From the NCBI GenBank assembly GCA_028282195.1, contig JANQII010000040.1:1-55361 (forward strand): a DNA stretch of 55,361 nucleotides, written 5' to 3'. This document shows, in pieces, positions 1 through 7,758 of this stretch. The notes beneath the pieces are model-generated. The model was not told where the DNA came from and did no database searches. It saw only the letters and a program-made list of their open reading frames with translations. The position numbers and the translations under genes are program-made. The DNA comes from Prolixibacteraceae bacterium (GTDB lineage: Bacteria > Bacteroidota > Bacteroidia > Bacteroidales > Prolixibacteraceae). How positions within the stretch are numbered: position 1 is the first letter of the stretch; every line of letters starts with the position of its first letter.

Positions 1-25
1 AATGGATTATTTAACTAAAATTATT

Positions 26-33
26 TAAGTTTG
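26..33 (+). promoter_or_regulatory. Putative -7 promoter element
   Basis: The sequence TAAGTTTG matches the Bacteroidota -7 consensus TAnnTTTG and ends 16 bp before the ATG at 50. No convincing -33 element can be checked because the window starts here. Confidence 0.4.
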
Positions 34-49
34 TGCAAACAAGTAACCA

Positions 50-949
50 ATGGAACAAATTGCTCAACGATTGCCCCATTTACCACAACATAAAATAGCA
101 GAACTTGAAACAATTACCCGGCAGATTATTGAAACCGGGATGGCCTGCATGGTTATTTTGTATGGTTCGTATGCAAGGGGGAATTGGAAAGAAGTAGCCG
201 GCAAGAATAAATGGTTTTTTAACCCTGAATTCAGAACAGGCAAGAAAAGTGATTACGACCTGTTGGTACTGGCCAAAGATGAGCGGGACTGCCAGGACTT
301 AAAGAACAGGTTGTACAAAATGTTCGACCATGCCCCTACAGCCGTTCAGGCAACCGTGGAAACCCTGGGTTTTGTGAACATGCACCTGAGGGAAGGGCAA
401 TACTTTTTTACCGAAATAAAAGAACAGGGAATTATTTTATATGCAGATGATCATGTAGAATTAGCCGAAGCCGAAAACCTGACACCAGACCGCCTTAAGG
501 AAATAGCTGAACGGGACTTTAAACAATGGTTTGGGGCAGCTCAAGAAAATCTTGATACCTTCATATTTGTCAAAAACAAATTTACAACCACAAACAATCA
601 CAAATCCGCCCAAAAAGCCTCATTTGAACTACAACAGAGTGTTGAGAACTGCTATACAGCCATTGAAATGGTTTTTAGCCGCAATAACCCGTATGAGCAC
701 CGCTTGGCTGTGCTGCGCATGAATGCCCAACGGTACGCCCCCGAAACAGCTGCCTGTTTCCCTCAAAACACGGAAGAAGAAAAAGACCTCTTTTCACACC
801 TGGATGCCGCGTATATCGGTGGCCGCTACATTGATGAGGAACATTACCGGGTAAGTAAAGAACAACTCGAATACTGGGAAAAAGAAACTAAGAAACTCCT
901 TAAACTGACAGAGAAGGCTTGCCTTGCAAAAATTGAGGAGCTCGCTTAA
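50..949 (+). CDS. Nucleotidyltransferase-HEPN fusion protein
   Basis: A 299-residue cytoplasmic protein with two domains. The N-terminal half is a minimal nucleotidyltransferase (pol-beta fold): the GSYARG motif is at residues 39-44 and the metal-binding D-x-D pair is at D68/D70 in SDYDLLVL. The C-terminal half (about 155-290) is an all-helical HEPN domain with the usual F-x-K-N-K-F and ASFELQQSVENCY helices and a late R-x5-H in the segment around GGRYIDEEH. Separate MNT and HEPN genes form toxin-antitoxin pairs in which the nucleotidyltransferase AMPylates the HEPN RNase; fused single-chain versions are common in Bacteroidota and their role is not settled. The gene stands alone, with a TAnnTTTG-like motif just upstream. 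I infer nucleotide transfer to a protein or small molecule; the substrate is unknown. Confidence 0.85.
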   Translation: MEQIAQRLPHLPQHKIAELETITRQIIETGMACMVILYGSYARGNWKEVAGKNKWFFNPEFRTGKKSDYDLLVLAKDERDCQDLKNRLYKMFDHAPTAVQATVETLGFVNMHLREGQYFFTEIKEQGIILYADDHVELAEAENLTPDRLKEIAERDFKQWFGAAQENLDTFIFVKNKFTTTNNHKSAQKASFELQQSVENCYTAIEMVFSRNNPYEHRLAVLRMNAQRYAPETAACFPQNTEEEKDLFSHLDAAYIGGRYIDEEHYRVSKEQLEYWEKETKKLLKLTEKACLAKIEELA

Positions 950-1325
950 ATTGATGTTGGATGCTGGATGCTTGATGCTCGTCATCCCGGACGCAATGAA
1001 ATGGAGATCCGGGATCTCCCTCTGGTTGATACAGACCCTGATAACTAAAAGGAGACTACGACTGGAAACGGGTTGAAAATTGAAATGCCCGGAAATTCCG
1101 TCCGGAAAAACGTTTTCTACAAAACTACATCTCACGCCGGACGATTGGGGTTTGTGGTTCTTTATACCCAGCGCTCCGTTTCACTTCGCACTGGGCTATT
1201 GATATCACGCCCCAACCTTTGGCAGGCAGGCTTTCAGGGCTCCTCGCAGTGGATATGGGATAAAAAAAGACACGATCCCAGAGGGGATCGCATCTATTAT
1301 ATAATCTATATGGGGAAAAATTGAT
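950..1325. other. Intergenic repeat island between convergent genes
   Basis: This 376-bp gap contains degenerate 'ggatgctggatgcttgatg' type sequence (955-980), a stretch resembling 11280-11480, and one copy of a dispersed 110-bp repeat (1090-1198). A possible hairpin GATCCC..GGGATC lies at 1273-1290 between the two convergent genes and may terminate transcription. Open frames here have no support as genes. Confidence 0.5.
1090..1198 (+). repeat. Dispersed 110-bp repeat, copy A
   Basis: The segment beginning GGAAATTCCGTCCGG and ending CACTTCGCACTGGGC is closely similar over about 110 bp to 24343-24452 in the same orientation. Conserved blocks include AAACGTTTTC, GCCGGACGATTG and GTTTCACTTCGCAC. 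Both copies lie in intergenic DNA beside other repeats. Both give a similar chance peptide, but the sharing extends through DNA blocks with palindromic character (CGGACGG and GTGCGAAG-type arms), so I read it as a non-coding mobile or hairpin repeat. Confidence 0.7.
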
Positions 1326-1985
1326 TTAGTTTCGTACCCGTTTGCCCAGTGATTCGAGGAGCTGGGGCTTGTCTTCGAGTGCAATTTTGGCTACGGCGAA
1401 GAATTCGCTCATCCAGTCATCGAGAACGGCAAATGCGGCATCTTTGGTTTTTGTTGCTTCCTGCGACTCCCCTTTCTCACGAAGGTAGTTCGCACGGTTG
1501 TTTTCTACTTCGTTGATTAAGCTTAAGCCTTCTGCTATTTCTTCTGTACTAACTTTAAGCATGCTTAGCTTTGTTTGGATATCGGTGTCTTCATTGGCAA
1601 CGGTGTAATAACGCCTTACATTTTCAATCCACTTGATATAGGCCCGGGGGAGTGTACCGGTTATGGCCAGTTTCTCAGCGGTAAGGACATCATTTTTAAA
1701 TATGACCTTTGCCTTTTTACGGTGAAGGTTGTATAAGTCTTCCAGTTGCCGACGTTTTGTGTCGAAGGCTGCATAGGCGGCTGATGATTCGTGATCCTCG
1801 GTTTTGTTAGCGTCATAGGTTTGACGTGTATTGCTAAGAATAGCTTTACCGGCTGCGATTTTTGCCGCATCATAGCCCATCTCGCCCATTGCTGCTGCAA
1901 TTTCAGGCTGGTTTTCTACGTTTTCAAGAGCTACCCTGCTCCGTTCCAGTGTTTCTGCTTCCGAAAAATTTGGTCTACTTGACAT
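1326..1985 (-). CDS. Hypothetical helical protein preceded by 21-bp tandem array
   Basis: A 219-residue soluble protein with no signal peptide or membrane segment. It is rich in charged and alanine residues and predicted by eye to be almost all helical, with coiled-coil-like stretches around residues 60-95 and 140-175. A conserved-looking block reads GYDAAKIAAGKAILSNTR (about 37-55). I do not recognise a catalytic motif or named domain. The ATG at 1985 is directly preceded, from 18 bp upstream, by an array of exactly 21-bp repeats that must form the promoter and leader region, so the gene may be controlled by, or encode the partner of, whatever binds that array. It is convergent with the HEPN gene. 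Function unknown. Confidence 0.75.
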   Translation of the reverse strand: MSSRPNFSEAETLERSRVALENVENQPEIAAAMGEMGYDAAKIAAGKAILSNTRQTYDANKTEDHESSAAYAAFDTKRRQLEDLYNLHRKKAKVIFKNDVLTAEKLAITGTLPRAYIKWIENVRRYYTVANEDTDIQTKLSMLKVSTEEIAEGLSLINEVENNRANYLREKGESQEATKTKDAAFAVLDDWMSEFFAVAKIALEDKPQLLESLGKRVRN

Positions 1986-2002
1986 GTTGTTAAAAATTTA
2001 AA

Positions 2003-2207
2003 TGGTTTATACTTACGCATGCATTGCTAATGCCTGCATTTTGGTTGCTACACCTTACATTTCACTTGCTAACGCTTACCCATTGGTTGCTAAGGGTTAC
2101 ATTTCAATTGCTAAGGGTTACTGGTCGGTTGCTACAAGTCTCTCTCCTATTGCTAAGCCTTACAATTGAGTTGCTAATGCTTACCCATTGGTTGCTAACT
2201 GCTTTTC
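2003..2207 (+). repeat. 21-bp tandem repeat array (9 phased copies plus one decayed)
   Basis: TTGCTA starts at 2024, 2045, 2066, 2087, 2108, 2129, 2150, 2171 and 2192, an exact 21-bp period with no indel across nine copies. The approximate consensus is TTGCTAAGGCTTACATTTGG; the TTGCTA and TTAC blocks are conserved while the rest varies. A decayed copy (CTTACGCAT in phase) lies at 2003-2023. The period equals two helical turns, so all copies face the same side of the helix. It is unlike CRISPR (no long identical repeat, no unique spacers). It could be an operator array, an iteron-like binding region, or a phase-variable element upstream of the minus-strand gene starting at 1985. Confidence 0.9.
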
Positions 2208-2609
2208 TTTAAAAATTAACGGAACGGGGCTTTCCTGTCTATCCATCTTCGGGGTGTTCGTTAATTTGTTTCCCACATTTTGGGGTTCAAAGCAACTAAA
2301 ATGTTTATCGGCTACTAAAATAGGACAAGCAAATTTTAATTTATTGACAAAAATGCAAAATTGCATGAACGCTCCGGAATTTAGGGTTTACCCCCTGTTT
2401 TTTCTCATGAACTTCATTTTTTAGCACTTTATTGTTAATCAAAATAAGGAACTTTACTTTCAAAATGACACAAACAGCTTCCATTTAATGCTGAATAACA
2501 GCAATTAAAGGTCAATTAATTATAATATTTAATAATCTTTTGATAATTTCAGGGACAGTTTTTTATTAAATTTCGAAAAATAAACATAATTAATCACCTT
2601 AAAAACTAG
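2208..2609. other. AT-rich intergenic region upstream of the six-gene cassette
   Basis: About 400 bp with no credible gene. It contains an imperfect inverted pair TTAACGGAAC / GTTCGTTAA near 2216-2263 and becomes very AT-rich after 2400. TAAATTTC near 2568-2575 differs at one position from TAnnTTTG and is a weak candidate promoter for the cassette starting at 2610. No riboswitch-like fold was recognised. Confidence 0.4.
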
Positions 2610-4226
2610 ATGTCTTTGGAAAACAAATCAGAACTAGGCTTACAATTTGAAGAGGTTAAAGTAAACTTCATCTTTAGTTTTTTTATTGATAAAGAAAGTT
2701 CTATAAAATCATTTGTTTCTAGGATGAATTCTGAGAAAATTGGATTATTCAAAAATGTAGAATCAAATGTCATAAAAGAAAATTCTTTTGATACTGATAG
2801 CCTAAAAAAACTGATGTGCAGTTACACACTATCAGATGAATCATACAATAAAAGTAAAAAAACAACAAAAGAATTCAAACAAGAATATGATAATCAACTG
2901 ATCTTCAAAGCAAGAAAAGATGGCAACTCACATTATGATCGTCAGGTTATTTTGCCTAATCTTAGGTTGAAAAAACACGAATATTTCACAAAACTGGATT
3001 TTGGAAATGTAACCATCAAATTACCAATTCTTAGGAAGTATCGAAAAAAGGAAAAAACTGAATATTATAATGATGAATTATATAAAGGAAGGTGTAAATT
3101 GAATGGATTAGTAAGAATCTCAGATTCTGGAATTGGAGCTATGACATTGACTTTTCATTTAAAAAAACAATCTAAAAAACATCTCACTTCTGATGACATA
3201 TTTCAATTTTATAACCTTTTAAACGCATCAGATTCTCAGGACAGCAAAAAATATATTTATCCTAAGATAACTTGTTCGAAAAATCCATTTGATAAAAAAG
3301 AAGAGAAATTTGAGAGTAGAAGGTTAATTAATATTTTAACTCAACTATTTGGAAAATTAAAAGATGAAAAAAGTATAATCACCTTTGGATGTGAAAATAG
3401 TTGTGTTAAGAATTCAGAATGTGAAAATAGTCTCTTATTTCATCATAAAGATTTGGACTGTCAGAATCCTTATGTAGTTGTGAATGGGAAACTCATGAAA
3501 AATGACATTAAATTGAATTACGAGAATGAATTGCAGTTTAATGGGCATCCGCTTTGTTGGTGGGATCATTTTGATGGAAAACATTTTGAAAGGCTTGAGG
3601 ATGATGACCAAAAAAAAGTAAAGAGAAATCTTAGAGAAACAATACTACTACTTTTGCGATACATTATCGGTGGAGAACTTCTTTCTATAAAGAATGATGA
3701 GGAATTCAATAGATTAGTTCCATTGCCTTTTTTCAGAGAAAAGATAAACCATTACACAAAAAACTATAGCTATTTTAAACATATATATATTGCATCTCAT
3801 CATAGAACAACTGTTTTATTTCATGAAAATGTTTCTGAGGAGATAAATGCTGTTAGTTTATCAAAGGTTGAAAATGTTCCAAACTTTGTATCAGACTCAA
3901 TTCTTGATTTATTTGAAGTAATTAGGATGCGTTGGCATTTTAGTGTAGTACTGAATGAATTATTAGATATTGAGATAGATAAATTATCTGACATTCCCGC
4001 AGCTCGAAATAAGGAATTCGCAAAAAATATATTGTCTCTTAGAAAGAAATACGCATATTTCTTAAGTGATCCATTAACCTATTCTTATGGAGGAACTTTA
4101 GTTAATGACCTTTTGGAATCAGCAAAAGATTCTTTTCAAATAGATTATTTGAATAAATTAATAGAAACCAAGTTTACGGTCATTGATGACGTTATAAATG
4201 ATTTAATGAGAACAAGTATTTTGTAA
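2610..4226 (+). CDS. Hypothetical protein, first gene of ABC/radical-SAM cassette
   Basis: A 538-residue protein with no signal peptide or membrane segment. I do not recognise the family. The N-terminal 300 residues look like mixed alpha/beta and contain a cysteine cluster around residues 265-290 (GCENSCVKNSEC then DLDC) that could bind metal. The C-terminal part (about 330-538) is mostly helical, including LRETILLLLRYIIGGELL and EVIRMRWHFSVVLNELLD, and ends in a long helix pair. Codon use is strongly A/T-ended, unlike the flanking genes. Its stop codon overlaps the next gene's ATG by one base (TAATG at 4224-4228), so the two are translationally coupled and probably act together. Function unknown; an accessory or sensing partner of the transporter below is only a guess. 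Confidence 0.8.
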   Translation: MSLENKSELGLQFEEVKVNFIFSFFIDKESSIKSFVSRMNSEKIGLFKNVESNVIKENSFDTDSLKKLMCSYTLSDESYNKSKKTTKEFKQEYDNQLIFKARKDGNSHYDRQVILPNLRLKKHEYFTKLDFGNVTIKLPILRKYRKKEKTEYYNDELYKGRCKLNGLVRISDSGIGAMTLTFHLKKQSKKHLTSDDIFQFYNLLNASDSQDSKKYIYPKITCSKNPFDKKEEKFESRRLINILTQLFGKLKDEKSIITFGCENSCVKNSECENSLLFHHKDLDCQNPYVVVNGKLMKNDIKLNYENELQFNGHPLCWWDHFDGKHFERLEDDDQKKVKRNLRETILLLLRYIIGGELLSIKNDEEFNRLVPLPFFREKINHYTKNYSYFKHIYIASHHRTTVLFHENVSEEINAVSLSKVENVPNFVSDSILDLFEVIRMRWHFSVVLNELLDIEIDKLSDIPAARNKEFAKNILSLRKKYAYFLSDPLTYSYGGTLVNDLLESAKDSFQIDYLNKLIETKFTVIDDVINDLMRTSIL

Positions 4227-5203
4227 TGATTGATTTGGATAAGAAATATGAAAAATTCATCAAGAAGAGGCGTAAAGAAATTATGGCATCATATGTTTGG
4301 AGCGATTCTCAAAAAGAATTAATTATAAGAACCATTGAAGAACATGCATTAAAATATTTAAAATTAAAAGAGGCTTATCAAATAATAATTGACAGAAAAG
4401 ATAAAGATTATAATGGTTTTGGGCTCAATGGGAAATTAGTTCACCTTGAAGGTATCTACAAATATGATAGTCTGGAGATAGCACATGAATTTGAATTCTT
4501 TCAAGAATTAATGTATCCAAATGGGATTGAAATTGAAAAAATACCAAATTTAGCTTGTCATGAACATTTTGAAGCGAAGGGTATTAAAAGAACTTGGGAA
4601 GAAGAGCTTAACATTTTCGCAAATAAGAAACATGATTGCCGTAATATATGGTTAAAAAATCACCTATTAATAACAGAAAATATGATTGACCTTAGAACAA
4701 ATGCAGCTATCGTTCTTGATATGCTTGAAGAAATTAAAAGTGAAGTAATCTTTAGAGATAAAGTAAAAACTGTTTTTGGTTCAACTTATCAATCGAAGTT
4801 AGACGAATTTTTCACTCTTAAATCATCTTTGACTGACAATATTATTTCGTATGATAGCAATAAAGCAATGTATGATCGAAAGAGATCTTCAAACTCGAAA
4901 AAATCAAACTTTATTGATTCTCAAGAAGATCTGGTTAGAACGCTTGAAGATATTGATACTTTTTTCCTAATTAAATTATACCCATTACTAAAGGATGAAT
5001 TATCTAAGCTTGACTCAAAGGTGTCCGGTGGCGAATTGGAATTACTTGAAGGAAACGATATAAATTCTTTTCAAGAAAAAGTTAAAAGTTCTATTAATCT
5101 AATTGACAAAATTTCAGAAAAAGGAAAGAAAATTTGGGATTTTGTCGATAGTAATAAAGAAACACTTTTTAATATTGGCAAAACGCTAGCAATGATATTT
5201 TAA
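4226..5203 (+). CDS. Hypothetical protein, second gene of ABC/radical-SAM cassette
   Basis: A 325-residue, lysine- and glutamate-rich soluble protein of unknown family. It is helical for most of its length, with an aromatic block FGLNGKLVHLEGIYKYDS near residues 71-88 and a coiled-coil-like C-terminal half. The last 20 residues (about 305-325) form an amphipathic to hydrophobic helix, ETLFNIGKTLAMIF, which might dock on a membrane or on the 538-residue partner. It starts on the last base of the preceding gene and ends 17 bp before the substrate-binding lipoprotein gene, so it belongs to the same transcript. The name 'hypothetical' is all that sequence supports. Confidence 0.8.
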   Translation: MIDLDKKYEKFIKKRRKEIMASYVWSDSQKELIIRTIEEHALKYLKLKEAYQIIIDRKDKDYNGFGLNGKLVHLEGIYKYDSLEIAHEFEFFQELMYPNGIEIEKIPNLACHEHFEAKGIKRTWEEELNIFANKKHDCRNIWLKNHLLITENMIDLRTNAAIVLDMLEEIKSEVIFRDKVKTVFGSTYQSKLDEFFTLKSSLTDNIISYDSNKAMYDRKRSSNSKKSNFIDSQEDLVRTLEDIDTFFLIKLYPLLKDELSKLDSKVSGGELELLEGNDINSFQEKVKSSINLIDKISEKGKKIWDFVDSNKETLFNIGKTLAMIF

Positions 5204-5220
5204 TTAAACAATATATTATT

Positions 5221-6234
5221 ATGAAGAAATATACATTTTATTTAATTGCTTTACTATTTACAATCCTAACAGCATGCACGAATACTAGTAAAAAAGATTT
5301 AGAAGAGGTAAAAGTAATGTATAACATTGATGCCAATAATTTACATTTCCCAATAGCAGAAAAACAAGGCTATTTTGAAGAATTTGGAATTAATGTAAAA
5401 AGCAGTAATTCGGCAGCAGCAAAATTTGCTCTTGATGCTTTAAATGCAGGAAGTGTTGATTATTCAGTATTGGTAGATATGAATATTGCCCATAATCTAT
5501 TCAACAAAAATAGTGATGAATCTTTGAAAAATGATTTAGTTGTTTTAGCTGAACTTGCAGAACCAATAAATGCGATCAAACTAATTGCTCGAAAAGATAG
5601 AGGCATTGAAAAAGCAGAAGATTTAAAAGGTAAAAAAATAGGTGTTTTGTTTGGGGTTAACATTCATCTTTTCCTACATAAATACCTACTAGATAATGGC
5701 ATTGCTTTAGATGAAGTTGAAATGATTAATATGGCTCCACCAAACGCTGTTTCAGCTTTTAAGTCAAATGGTGGTGATTCTGATACACAAATAGACGCCA
5801 TTGTAATTTGGCAGCCACATGTTTATAAACTTCAAAAAGAACTTGGAGATAAAGTTATTGTATTATCTGATGAGGGGCATAAGTATTGGTATTATAAAAT
5901 GATCTTAGTGACAAAAAAGGAAATACTTGAAAATAACCCAGAAACCGCTAAAGCGATTCTTAAAGGATTAAGAAAGGCTGATGAATTAATCCAGAAAGAT
6001 GAAAATCTTGCTATTGAAACAATGGCGAATCTATTATACATGGATGTAAAAGAAGTGAAAGAATTCTATTCAGAACACCAATATAAGTTACAATTAACTG
6101 ATGGATTATATGATATGATTGTAGAGGACGTTAATTGGCTCGACACGACAATTCATAAGGGCTCTAGTCCTATTGAATACAAGCGAAGTACAATTATCTC
6201 AAACCTGTATAATGAAACATTTAAAAAGCAATAA
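5221..6234 (+). CDS. NitT/TauT-type ABC transporter substrate-binding lipoprotein
   Basis: A 337-residue lipoprotein: residues 1-18 are a type II signal peptide with lipobox LTAC, Cys19 being the lipidated residue. The mature protein has the NMT1/THI5-like periplasmic binding fold (PIAEKQGYFEEFGINVK at the start of domain 1; GKKIGVLFGVNIHLFL in the middle; DAIVIWQPHV in the hinge region). Family members deliver nitrate, taurine or sulfonates, riboflavin, or thiamine pyrimidine precursors; the binding-pocket residues do not let me choose. It is followed by its permease (overlapping) and ATPase, giving a complete importer. Presence of a full importer beside a radical SAM enzyme suggests uptake of a substrate or precursor for that enzyme. 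Confidence 0.9.
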   Translation: MKKYTFYLIALLFTILTACTNTSKKDLEEVKVMYNIDANNLHFPIAEKQGYFEEFGINVKSSNSAAAKFALDALNAGSVDYSVLVDMNIAHNLFNKNSDESLKNDLVVLAELAEPINAIKLIARKDRGIEKAEDLKGKKIGVLFGVNIHLFLHKYLLDNGIALDEVEMINMAPPNAVSAFKSNGGDSDTQIDAIVIWQPHVYKLQKELGDKVIVLSDEGHKYWYYKMILVTKKEILENNPETAKAILKGLRKADELIQKDENLAIETMANLLYMDVKEVKEFYSEHQYKLQLTDGLYDMIVEDVNWLDTTIHKGSSPIEYKRSTIISNLYNETFKKQ

Positions 6235-7015
6235 AAAAATTTCATCATTAATAAAGAGTATTATAGAAGGCAGCTATATTCAGCTTCTTTCTATAATTGC
6301 TCTCATTATTGTTTGGTATTATGCATCATCAACAGTAAAGGGTAATTATTCTGTAATCCCAGCTATTAACGAGATATATCTGGCAGGTAAGGATGCTATT
6401 AATAGGGGTTTCTTTATTGATGATTTAGTGATGAGTTGTAAAAGAGTCTACCCGGGCTTGTTTTATGGTTCTATCATAGGGGTTTTTATCGGTATAATTA
6501 CAGGAAGAAGTCGGTTTCTTTATAAATCATTTGGTACATACTTCCATATTTGGAGAGCATTACCCGCTGTTGCACTTGTTCCAGTAATAATCCAATTTTT
6601 TGGAGTAAGTGAGTTTGCAAAAATCTTCATGATTGCACTGGGTGTATTCTTTCCTGTATGGATTTCAACCCATGAGGGAGCCTCTCAATTACCAGAAACA
6701 TATAAAGAACTTAGTGAGAATCTAAAGCTCTCAAAATTTCGTTTCAATATTAAAATAGTGATACCATTTTCTCTTTCTTATTCCATTGGAGGATTAAGAA
6801 CAGGTATTGCCCTTTCCTTTATTATGCTGTTTGTTGCCGAGTGGATTGGTGCAAGTGAAGGAATTGGATATCGAATTTCCTACTCCCATATTATTGATAA
6901 AATGGATTTAATGTTTTTAGGGCTAATTGAGTTAGGTTTATTAGCATTTCTGACTGATGCTCTTTTCAAAATCTTTGTAAGCAAAGTTTTTCCCTGGATA
7001 AAATACTCTAAATGA
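6212..7015 (+). CDS. ABC transporter permease, NitT/TauT family
   Basis: About 267 residues with six membrane segments and a BPD_transp_1 domain. The cytoplasmic coupling (EAA) loop is visible as EGASQLPETYKELSENLKLS, matching the family pattern in which this loop contacts the ATPase. The late GLLAFLTDALFK segment is also typical. I prefer the ATG at 6212 over the in-frame ATG at 6173 because the latter would overlap the binding-protein gene by 62 bp and add a polar extension not seen in the family; from 6212 the overlap is 23 bp. Its stop overlaps the ATPase start by four bases (ATGA at 7012-7015), indicating coupled translation. Confidence 0.9.
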   Translation: MKHLKSNKKISSLIKSIIEGSYIQLLSIIALIIVWYYASSTVKGNYSVIPAINEIYLAGKDAINRGFFIDDLVMSCKRVYPGLFYGSIIGVFIGIITGRSRFLYKSFGTYFHIWRALPAVALVPVIIQFFGVSEFAKIFMIALGVFFPVWISTHEGASQLPETYKELSENLKLSKFRFNIKIVIPFSLSYSIGGLRTGIALSFIMLFVAEWIGASEGIGYRISYSHIIDKMDLMFLGLIELGLLAFLTDALFKIFVSKVFPWIKYSK

Positions 7016-7755
7016 CAAAAGAAAAGAAAATAACGGTTAAAGTTGAGAACCTTAATGTTAATTATGGAGAGAATACTATTCTTAATGACTTATCATTTTC
7101 AATAAAGGAGAATGAATTCTTTGTTTTAGTTGGAAAATCGGGGTCAGGAAAAACTACTTTATTAAAGTCAATATCAGGATTACTCGATTATAATGGAAGG
7201 ATAGTAACAAATGGTGAGTTGAGGCTTGTATTTCAGGATGATCGATTATTACCATGGTTGAAAGTTAGCCAAAATATCAAACTTGGTATTCCTGTCTACA
7301 ATAACAATCATATTGATAGAGATCATAAGCTATCAGAAGAAACTAAAGAGAAAATAGTTCAAGTTTCAGAACACCTAGAAATAGAAGATTTATTGCGAAA
7401 ATATCCTGATCAAATTTCAGGGGGTGAAAAACAAAGAGTTTCAATTGCTAGAGCATTTATTTCCGAACCTCAAATCGTCTTGATGGATGAGCCTTTCAAA
7501 TCATTAGATATTTTCACTAAAGAAAATATATATGATTGGCTTTTGAATTTCTGGAGAAAACTAGGATCTTCCATTATTTATGTAACACATGATTTAGAAG
7601 AGGCTTTATTTTTAGGAGACAGGGTTGCATTGCTTCAAGATGGTCAGATTATAAAAAGCATTGAAGTCCCTTTTGATCGTCCCAGGAATAAAAACATAAA
7701 GTATTCAGACAAGTTTACTGAGTATAGAAAAATGCTAGCAGCTTCCTTTAAGTAG
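7012..7755 (+). CDS. ABC transporter ATP-binding protein, NitT/TauT family
   Basis: A 247-residue nucleotide-binding subunit. Walker A GKSGSGKT is at residues 41-48, the Q-loop with the TauB/SsuB-like VFQDDRLLPWLKV follows at about 74-86, the signature ISGGEKQRV is near 137-145, Walker B IVLMDEP near 158-164, and the switch histidine in YVTHDLEEAL near 191-200. All catalytic elements are intact, so the importer should be energised. The LLPW after the Q-loop places it with nitrate/sulfonate/taurine/pyrimidine importers. It overlaps the permease by four bases and is followed after 3 bp by the radical SAM gene. Confidence 0.95.
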   Translation: MTKEKKITVKVENLNVNYGENTILNDLSFSIKENEFFVLVGKSGSGKTTLLKSISGLLDYNGRIVTNGELRLVFQDDRLLPWLKVSQNIKLGIPVYNNNHIDRDHKLSEETKEKIVQVSEHLEIEDLLRKYPDQISGGEKQRVSIARAFISEPQIVLMDEPFKSLDIFTKENIYDWLLNFWRKLGSSIIYVTHDLEEALFLGDRVALLQDGQIIKSIEVPFDRPRNKNIKYSDKFTEYRKMLAASFK

Positions 7756-7758
7756 CGT

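Noticed and set aside
50-949. HEPN-nucleotidyltransferase gene as a two-gene toxin-antitoxin system.
   Set aside because: Both domains are in one chain and no partner gene is adjacent, so a toxin-antitoxin role is not supported.
1073-1324. An 83-codon frame whose translation resembles one at 24284-24478.
   Set aside because: The similarity is explained by the 110-bp dispersed DNA repeat and is not a protein family.
2003-2207. The 21-bp array as a CRISPR locus.
   Set aside because: The units are contiguous with only short conserved blocks, no unique spacers, no leader and no cas genes nearby.
2024-2212. A 62-codon open frame with a seven-residue LLxLTxx period, which might be a leucine-rich repeat protein.
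   Set aside because: The period comes from the 21-bp DNA repeat. The peptide has no start signal and the conserved positions track DNA blocks, not residue classes.
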